Assembly (NCBI RefSeq): GCF_936943645.1
Contig: NZ_CAKZJO010000079.1
Location: forward strand, 1 to 64,000
Length of the DNA: 64,000 nucleotides
Origin: an uncultured Bradyrhizobium sp.
Lineage (GTDB): Bacteria > Pseudomonadota > Alphaproteobacteria > Rhizobiales > Xanthobacteraceae
Direction of reading: 5' to 3'
Part shown: positions 59,273-64,000 of the stretch, piece after piece
How the letters are laid out: each line of letters opens with the position of its first letter
How positions within the stretch are numbered: position 1 is the first letter of the stretch
Position numbers and translations under genes: made by a program
The notes under the pieces: generated by a model
Seen by the model: only the letters and a program-made list of their open reading frames with translations
Told to the model about the DNA's origin: nothing
The model's database searches: none

Positions 59273-59896
59273 TTACTCCCCCCACATCTGCGCCAGGGTC
59301 GCGAGCCAGCAACCTTCGCAATAGCGGGCGTCCTTGTAGTCGATCCAGTTGTGGGCGTAGACGTGGTCGAGCGGGATGTCGTAGCGCGCGCGCAGCACCT
59401 TGACGAGGATCCGCCACGCCGCGACTTGCGCCTCGGTCGGGCCGGTCGTCACATCGGGGTAATTGCCGGCGAACTCGACACCGATCGAATTGTCGCGCAC
59501 CACCTGCCGGTAGGTCGTGCTGTTGTCGATGTACTTGTTGTCGTTGCGATTGGCGCCGTCGCCATGGGTCGGCACCAGGTTTTCAGCGACCGCCCAATAG
59601 ACCGTGCCGTCGGTCTCCACCCACACCGTGACGCCGCGCCGCGTCGGCTTCTTGGCCTGCTCCGCCGCGCCGCCGCGCGCCGAGCCTGCCGGTCCCTCGG
59701 TCTGGTGCACGATGACGTTGCGCCATGGCCTTGCGTCGCGGACGTCGCCCCATGGCGCCAGCCAGACGATGTTCAAACCGGGAATCTCGGGCGTGCCGGA
59801 GGCGCGCGCGAACCGTGTCAGCTCGGCGTCGGTGGCAGCGGCAGGTGAGATCAGAACGAGAGCGGCGACAACGGCCGCGAGCAGGCGAGGCATCAT
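59273..59896 (-). CDS. N-acetylmuramoyl-L-alanine amidase (AmpD/amidase_2 type), exported
   Basis: A 207-residue protein with a Sec signal peptide (about residues 1-22, ending PAAA) and an amidase_2 domain: the zinc ligands are in VIVHQTEG (about 65) and VYAHNWIDYKDARYCEGC (about 185), with NSIGVEFAGNYPD near 140. It would cleave the N-acetylmuramoyl-L-alanine bond during peptidoglycan turnover. The usual DPG near the last ligand is replaced by an ARYCEGC segment, where a Cys may take part in zinc binding. ATG 59896 precedes the signal peptide; ATG 59920 is in frame. Confidence 0.85.
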   Translation of the reverse strand: MMPRLLAAVVAALVLISPAAATDAELTRFARASGTPEIPGLNIVWLAPWGDVRDARPWRNVIVHQTEGPAGSARGGAAEQAKKPTRRGVTVWVETDGTVYWAVAENLVPTHGDGANRNDNKYIDNSTTYRQVVRDNSIGVEFAGNYPDVTTGPTEAQVAAWRILVKVLRARYDIPLDHVYAHNWIDYKDARYCEGCWLATLAQMWGE

Positions 59897-59995
59897 CAAG
59901 GGTCCAGTGTGGGCCCCCATCGTAGCAGCATGATGCGGAAAAATGCGCAGCGGTTTTGCGCAAAGATCGCGCTCAAATGATCAAATAGGAAGGCG

Positions 59996-61207
59996 CTAGG
60001 CGAATGTGCGCTCGCTCTGGTCCGGGCCGATCGCCTCGGGCGACAGCGGCGGCACCGGATCGTAGACGGCAAAGTCGTTCTTGCCGTTCTTCTTGGCGGC
60101 ATAGAGGGCGTGGTCGGCATTGGCCATCAGGCGGTCCGGGAATGCGCCGATGCCGCGATCCCACTGCGCGACGCCGATCGAGATCGCGATCGGGATGTCG
60201 CTGCCGGTGCAGGCCTCGGCATCCTGGCGGCAGACCTCGAGCACGCGGCGGGCGATCGCGGCGGCCTCGCGCAGGGACGAGGACGGCAGCACGACGCAGA
60301 ACTCGTCGCCGCCGGTGCGGGCGAGCATGTCGCCGGGCCGCAGGCGCGTCTGCGCCATCAGCGTGAAGTGCTTCAGGCAGGCGTCGCCCGCGGCATGGCC
60401 GTGGGTGTCGTTGATGGTCTTGAAGCCGTCGAGATCGATCACCAGCAGCGAGAACGGCGCAGCGCTGCGCTCCGAGCGGGCGCATTCCTCGGTCAGGCGC
60501 TGCAGCAGATGCCGGCGGTTGGCAACGCCGGTGAGATCGTCGAGCAGCGCGAGGTCGGCGACTTCGCCGCGCAGGCGGTCCATCGCCATCAGCAGGAAGC
60601 CGAAATTGAGCGTCATCGACAGGAACAGCAGCCCCAGCACCATGACGGCATGGGTCTGGCCGCCGGCCTTCGCCGAGAAATCGTGGCCGAGCAGATTGCC
60701 GGCCGTGCGAGCCATGAGGATCGCGAGGATGGTGAGAATGACGATGCCGGACAGCCGCGCGCCCGGGCTGACGCGGCCTTCCGGCGGCCACAGCAGCAGA
60801 CGCAGCGCCAGCACCAGCGGCAGGGCCTGACCCAGCGTGTAGCTGAGCATGCGCAGCTGCATGTGCTCGAAGCCGACCATGAAGACCACGACGCCGGCAA
60901 GGCTGAGGCCTCCCGAAGCCGTCATCAGGCGCCATGAGACCGGCCGGTCGTAGAAGCGCTGAATGCCCATGGCGGCGAAGCAGCTCGCGGCGATGACGCC
61001 GGCAGCGCCGAGCAGAAGCGGCAAGGGAGAGGCGATGAACAGGCGGATCAGCGCCGTCATCGCGCCGGTCGCGCCGACGAAGGACGATGCCATCCAGAAC
61101 CGGGCCGCGGCGAATTTCGGATAGGACCGCGTCACGTAGGCCCAGATCACACCGAGCGCCAGGAAGTTGACGACGAAGACGGTCCACAATGTCGGCACGT
61201 TCAGCAT
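59996..61207 (-). CDS. membrane-bound diguanylate cyclase (GGDEF)
   Basis: A 403-residue protein with about six N-terminal membrane helices (residues 5-210) and a C-terminal GGDEF domain. The active site is an intact RTGGDEF (299-303), LLDDLTGVANRR begins the domain, and the allosteric inhibitory site RPGD (290-293) lies five residues before GGDEF. It should synthesise c-di-GMP and be product-inhibited. There is no EAL domain. The membrane part resembles no sensor family I can name. A competing long frame on the same strand is out of register. Confidence 0.93.
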   Translation of the reverse strand: MLNVPTLWTVFVVNFLALGVIWAYVTRSYPKFAAARFWMASSFVGATGAMTALIRLFIASPLPLLLGAAGVIAASCFAAMGIQRFYDRPVSWRLMTASGGLSLAGVVVFMVGFEHMQLRMLSYTLGQALPLVLALRLLLWPPEGRVSPGARLSGIVILTILAILMARTAGNLLGHDFSAKAGGQTHAVMVLGLLFLSMTLNFGFLLMAMDRLRGEVADLALLDDLTGVANRRHLLQRLTEECARSERSAAPFSLLVIDLDGFKTINDTHGHAAGDACLKHFTLMAQTRLRPGDMLARTGGDEFCVVLPSSSLREAAAIARRVLEVCRQDAEACTGSDIPIAISIGVAQWDRGIGAFPDRLMANADHALYAAKKNGKNDFAVYDPVPPLSPEAIGPDQSERTFA

Positions 61208-61611
61208 GGCGCGTGCAGCACGCGCAGCGTCGCGCCCCCCGTCCCTGGCAGCCGTCCGTCCATGACCCGTCCCCGTTTTCTTGCGGAGACGATGCGCAGG
61301 TTGCGCTTAATGGTTCCTCACTGCGATCTTCGAAAGTTCCCCTTTGGTTTTGGATTCATGAACGGCGCGCGGCCGTTGGCGGATCGTTAAGCGTGTCGGC
61401 CGCGATGGCGGACCGGCGCGCCGATGCGGATTCGCGCACCAAAATCACCCGAAAACGTATCTGAGCTGTGGATAACGCGATGACATGGATGTGACAGCGC
61501 GGGGCAGCGAGCTGCGAATCTGCTGAGTTTACGCTTGAGGATGTTGCGAGGCTGGCCCTCCGCCGAGCATCCCTCGTGTCGCGTTTCACCATTAACCCTG
61601 AAGAGGATCCT
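61208..61611. other. 404-base region without a conventional gene; leader of the Lys-rich microprotein
   Basis: It separates the diguanylate cyclase gene from the microprotein gene, which are divergent. Near its right end an imperfect hairpin (about 61537-61578, GAGGATG...CATCCCTC) precedes the microprotein start by about 35 bases and may be a 5' UTR structure. Nothing else is identifiable. Confidence 0.45.
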
Positions 61612-61680
61612 ATGGCTAAGAAAGCGAAGAAGGCGACGAAGAAGAAGGCGAAAAAGGCCAAGAAGGCGAAGAAGAAGTAA
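61612..61680 (+). CDS. 22-residue lysine/alanine-repeat microprotein
   Basis: A complete tiny gene: AGAGGA ribosome-binding site, ATG, 22 codons and TAA. The peptide begins MAKKAKKATKKK and continues in AKK units: 14 Lys, 6 Ala, 1 Thr. Lys is coded almost only by AAG and Ala mostly by GCG, as in real genes of this genome, and a hairpin plus a textbook terminator follow. The sequence resembles the C-terminal AKK tails of histone H1-like and other DNA-binding proteins, so nucleic-acid or ribosome binding is the obvious guess. It could also be a dual-function small RNA. Confidence 0.68.
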   Translation: MAKKAKKATKKKAKKAKKAKKK

Positions 61681-61695
61681 CGAGGCTTGTTCTTT

Positions 61696-61723
61696 GCCCG
61701 GGTGGAGCTCGCTCCGCCCGGGC
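61696..61723 (+). other. 13-bp GC-rich hairpin downstream of the microprotein gene
   Basis: GCCCGGGTGGAGC / GCTCCGCCCGGGC with a 2-base loop and a single G-T pair. It follows the microprotein stop by 15 bases. It may stabilise the transcript or belong to the GTAGCCCGG palindrome family. Confidence 0.6.
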
Positions 61724-61745
61724 GTCGGGACGGAGTTCTGAAGGT

Positions 61746-61770
61746 AGCGGGCGCAAGGCCCGCTTTTTTT
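61746..61770 (+). terminator. Rho-independent terminator for the microprotein transcript
   Basis: Stem AGCGGGC / GCCCGCT with loop GCAAG and seven T's. It is oriented on the plus strand, so it serves the microprotein gene rather than the minus-strand LysE gene that ends at 61785. Confidence 0.9.
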
Positions 61771-61784
61771 ATTGGGTGGAGAAG

Positions 61785-62396
61785 TTACCGCTCCGCAAGC
61801 GCCAGCTTGGCGCCGAGCGCGGCAAAGCCCGCCGCGAAGCTGCGGCGCAGCCAGGCCATGACGCGCGGGCGGGAGATGACGCGCTCGCGCACGGACGCCG
61901 CGCAGAGGCCGTAGACGACGAACACCGCAAAGGTCATCGCCATGAAGGCGCCGCTCAATTCCAGCATGCGCGCCAGCACATGGGCCTCGTCCGCGGCGAT
62001 GAACTGCGGCAGGAAGGCGAGGAAGAAGATCGACAGCTTTGGATTGAGGATGTTGATCAGAAAGCCGGTGACGATGACGCGGCCGCTCGACCGTTCGCGG
62101 ATGTTGCCTTCGACCGACAGCGCGCCGGTCTCGCGCAGCGCCTGCCAGGACATATAGAGCAGATAGGCGACGCCGCCCCATTTCAGCGCGGCGAAGGCGA
62201 GCGCGCTGGTGTGCAGCACGGCGGCAAGCCCGAGCATCGCTGCAACCATGTGCGGCACGATCCCGAGCGTGCAGCCGAAGGCGGCCGCAACGCTTGCGCG
62301 CGAGCCGCGCGTCAGCGCCGCGGCAAGCGTATAGAGCACGCCGGTGCCGGGCGAGGCGACGACGATGAGCGAGGTGAGCAGGAAGGACCAGGACAT
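61785..62396 (-). CDS. LysE/RhtB-family amino-acid exporter
   Basis: A 203-residue membrane protein with six predicted helices and the family signatures VVASPGTGVLYTLAAALTRGSRASVAAAFGCTLG at the N-terminus (the usual PGP is SPGTG) and FLINILNPKLSIFFLAFLPQFI near residue 110. It exports amino acids or their derivatives; the substrate is unknown. It is monocistronic. Confidence 0.92.
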   Translation of the reverse strand: MSWSFLLTSLIVVASPGTGVLYTLAAALTRGSRASVAAAFGCTLGIVPHMVAAMLGLAAVLHTSALAFAALKWGGVAYLLYMSWQALRETGALSVEGNIRERSSGRVIVTGFLINILNPKLSIFFLAFLPQFIAADEAHVLARMLELSGAFMAMTFAVFVVYGLCAASVRERVISRPRVMAWLRRSFAAGFAALGAKLALAER

Positions 62397-62456
62397 GGCC
62401 GGACGCTATCACCCGGCATCGCGGCGGGGAAGCTGGTCCGTCCGGTAACTCAGACT

Positions 62457-62505
62457 CCGTCACCCTGAGGTGCTCGCCACTTCGGCGAGCCTCGAAGGGC
62501 GACGG
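62457..62505. repeat. 49-bp dispersed repeat, inverted copy of 52-100
   Basis: Reverse complement of 52-100 with about two mismatches. The inner part GGTGCTCGCC-ACTT-CGGCGAGCCTC forms a hairpin. It lies between the LysE gene and the response-regulator gene. Confidence 0.75.
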
Positions 62506-62516
62506 GCTGAGAAGGG

Positions 62517-62891
62517 TCACGACAATTGCGCGATCTCGGCTTCGCGCAGCACGTCGAGCGGCGCCCAGGGCTTGGCCCAGAATTTCGCGCCGTCGGGCAA
62601 GGGCTGCATCAACGGGCGGCCGGAGGTGACGACGACGTCGAGCCTGGGATTGCGATCCTTGGCGACATGGGCAAGCTCGACCCCGTTCATGTGACCGGCA
62701 AGCTGCACGTCGGTCAGCAACAGGCAGAGCGCACCGGCGTTCTTGTCGAGCACGCGTTCGGCGGCCTCGGCGCTTTCGCACTGGATGACCTGGTAGCCGC
62801 TCTCTTCCAGCAGGAGACCGAGCATCTCTCGCTGCATGACATCGTCCTCGACGATCAGAGCAGTTGCACGAAATGGCTGTGCTTGTCCCAT
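62517..62891 (-). CDS. single-domain response regulator
   Basis: A 124-residue stand-alone receiver: ALIVEDDVMQREMLGLLLEESGYQVI, phospho-acceptor Asp in LLLTDVQLAGHMNG (about residue 61), the VVTSGRP segment and the conserved Lys in FWAKPWAPLDVL. There is no output domain, so it works through protein contact (CheY- or phosphorelay-like). The start at 62891 is where the receiver fold begins; the frame upstream is antisense to the next gene. No kinase gene is adjacent. Confidence 0.9.
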   Translation of the reverse strand: MGQAQPFRATALIVEDDVMQREMLGLLLEESGYQVIQCESAEAAERVLDKNAGALCLLLTDVQLAGHMNGVELAHVAKDRNPRLDVVVTSGRPLMQPLPDGAKFWAKPWAPLDVLREAEIAQLS

Positions 62892-63011
62892 CAGCGTCTC
62901 CCAATGCTTGCTTGCGTAACGTAGGTTAAGGAGTAAATTCCCATGTGGTTCGGTTCCATTCTGAAAAAATGTAAAGCATAGTTCCCTGGTCAGGACTTGA
63001 CGGGGGACATC

Positions 63012-63848
63012 ATGACTGCGATTCGCGGCGCCGCCGCCATCACGGGAGCTGCCAGCGGCATCGGCCGGGCGCTCGCCATCGAGCTTGCGCAGCGCGGCTG
63101 CGATCTGGCGCTGGCCGATCGCGACGAGGCCGGGCTGAAGACGCTGGCGGCCGAGATCGGCGCAGCACGGAAGGTCAGCGTTCACCGCGTCGACGTCGGC
63201 AACGCCGACGACATCGCGCAGTTCGCGACGGAGGCGACCGCCGCGCATCCCGCGCTCGGCATCGTCGTCAACAATGCCGGCGTGGCGCTGATGGGCTCGT
63301 TCGAGGAGATCGACCAGGCGCAGATGGACTGGCTGTTCGACATCAATTTCTGGGGCGTGGTGCACGGCACGCGCGCCTTCCTGCCGCATCTGAAGACGCT
63401 GCCGGAGGCGCATATCGTCAACCTCTCCTCGATCTTCGGCATCATCGCGCCGCCGGGACAGTCGGCCTATGCGGCGGCGAAATTCGCCGTGCGCGGTTTT
63501 TCCGAGAGCGTGCGGCATGAGCTCAGCGTCGCCGGGAGTCCGGTCAAGCTGTCGGTGGTGCATCCCGGCGGTGTCGCCACCGCCATCGCGCGCAACTCCC
63601 GCACCGGCGTCGGCGTCACCGACAATGCGCGGCGTGCGCAGTCGATCGAGCGGTTCGAGAATGCGGCGAGGACCACGCCGAAAGACGCCGCACTGCGCAT
63701 CATCAAGGGTATCGAAAAGAACGAGCCGCGCATCCTGATCGGCAACGACGCCCGCTTCATGGACCTGTTGCAGCGCTTCCGCCCGGGAACGTATTGGGCG
63801 CCGCTGCAGCGGAAGCTGGAGAGGATGGCGAAGGGGACGGCGAAGTAG
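63012..63848 (+). CDS. short-chain dehydrogenase/reductase
   Basis: A 278-residue SDR: cofactor-binding TGAASGIG (about 11-18), NNAG (about 92-95), the catalytic Ser in NLSSIFG and Tyr-Lys in SAYAAAKFAVRGF (about 152-158). Asp38 in LADRDEAG suggests NAD rather than NADP. A C-terminal basic segment (LQRFRPGTYWAPLQRKLERM) extends beyond the core. The start at 63012 has GGGGGA upstream. Its substrate is unknown. Confidence 0.92.
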   Translation: MTAIRGAAAITGAASGIGRALAIELAQRGCDLALADRDEAGLKTLAAEIGAARKVSVHRVDVGNADDIAQFATEATAAHPALGIVVNNAGVALMGSFEEIDQAQMDWLFDINFWGVVHGTRAFLPHLKTLPEAHIVNLSSIFGIIAPPGQSAYAAAKFAVRGFSESVRHELSVAGSPVKLSVVHPGGVATAIARNSRTGVGVTDNARRAQSIERFENAARTTPKDAALRIIKGIEKNEPRILIGNDARFMDLLQRFRPGTYWAPLQRKLERMAKGTAK

Positions 63849-63884
63849 TCAGGCGCGCAGTGCGACCGCCACACACTCCACTGC

Positions 63885-63976
63885 CGTAGGGTGGGCAAAG
63901 GCGCACTTGCGCCGTGCCCACCATCTCTTTCGATCACGACGAATGCGTGGGCACGCTTCGCTTTGCCCACCCTACG
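63885..63976. repeat. palindromic repeat (CGTAGGGTGGGCAAAG family)
   Basis: Outer arms CGTAGGGTGGGCAAAG and CTTTGCCCACCCTACG, with inner GCCGTGCCCACC / GCGTGGGCACGC. In inverted orientation it matches 26618-26712 over both flanks. It lies 36 bases after the SDR stop codon. Confidence 0.8.
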
Positions 63977-64000
63977 AGATCAGCGCCCTCCTCACTGCCC

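Noticed and set aside
59973..61187. A 404-codon minus-strand frame parallel to the diguanylate cyclase gene
   Set aside because: It is the same strand in another register. The frame 59996-61207 carries the membrane helices, I-site and GGDEF, while this one gives only Arg/Gly/His-rich sequence.
61356..61661. Minus-strand frame opposite the Lys-rich microprotein, giving a Phe/Ala-rich peptide
   Set aside because: The Phe run is only the complement of Lys codons, and the frame has no ribosome-binding site. The plus-strand microprotein has a ribosome-binding site, start, stop and terminator.
1..64000. Insertion sequences, prophage genes, CRISPR arrays or rRNA genes
   Set aside because: No transposase, integrase, phage structural gene, repeat-spacer array or rRNA sequence was recognised anywhere in the window.

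Overview
The window is a high-GC chromosomal segment from an alphaproteobacterium, most likely Bradyrhizobium or a close relative in the Nitrobacteraceae. This rests on the protein families (form II CoxL-type hydroxylase, PimC/PimD-like dehydrogenases, sCache chemoreceptors, paired HtrA-like and LuxR proteins), on an RpoH next to RluD, and on many dispersed palindromic repeats in intergenic DNA of the kind common in that group. There is no transposase, integrase, phage gene or CRISPR array, so this reads as ordinary chromosome with a large metabolic share.

Layout. 0.2-2.4 kb: a lemA / TPM-domain operon on the minus strand. 2.5-5.8 kb: a beta-oxidation-type operon (crotonase plus two acyl-CoA dehydrogenases). 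5.9-10.3 kb: a lone molybdenum hydroxylase large subunit, a DapA-like lyase/aldolase and a Tat-exported VOC protein. 10.5-14.0 kb: an HtrA-like protein that has lost its catalytic His and Ser, overlapping a small LuxR regulator, then an OmpR-type two-component system and a Gly/His-rich exported protein. 14.3-16.6 kb: Tex. 16.6-17.8 kb: 1.2 kb of non-coding repeats. 17.8-24.6 kb: amidase, double-hotdog thioesterase, PoxB, and the dgoK-dgoA galactonate pair.

24.7-40.3 kb is the most coherent accessory region. A luciferase-like monooxygenase and its flavin reductase lie behind a tandemly duplicated sigma-54 promoter. Next come an AcoR-type sigma-54 activator, a single-chain biotin-dependent acyl-CoA carboxylase, a CoA ligase, a racemase-family protein without its catalytic cysteines, and a GntR regulator. 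Divergent from these is a PotABCD-like ABC importer with a PuuE-like hydrolase, behind a second, consensus-perfect sigma-54 promoter. I infer one nitrogen- or effector-controlled catabolic locus; its substrate cannot be read from sequence.

40.3-43.8 kb: two paralogous chemoreceptors. 44.1-50.9 kb: small uncharacterised genes, a TetR/tautomerase pair with visible operators, a GFA protein, a COG0523 GTPase, a D-aminoacylase-type amidohydrolase and a secreted alpha/beta hydrolase. 51.1-51.7 kb: the second copy of a roughly 580-bp repeat also found at 17.0-17.6 kb. 51.7-56.0 kb: a UPF0158 protein, a DUF900 lipoprotein hydrolase, a 2'-5' RNA ligase-like protein, a NERD-UvrD helicase and tRNA-Glu(CUC). 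56.1-58.6 kb: a small membrane protein, an RluD-type pseudouridine synthase and rpoH. The end of the window holds an AmpD-like amidase, a diguanylate cyclase, a 22-residue lysine-rich microprotein gene with its own terminator, a LysE exporter, a single-domain response regulator and a short-chain dehydrogenase.

Start codons were moved inward from the longest open frame wherever a ribosome-binding site, signal peptide or family alignment argued for it; these choices are stated in the entries. Family assignments come from motif recognition, not database searches.
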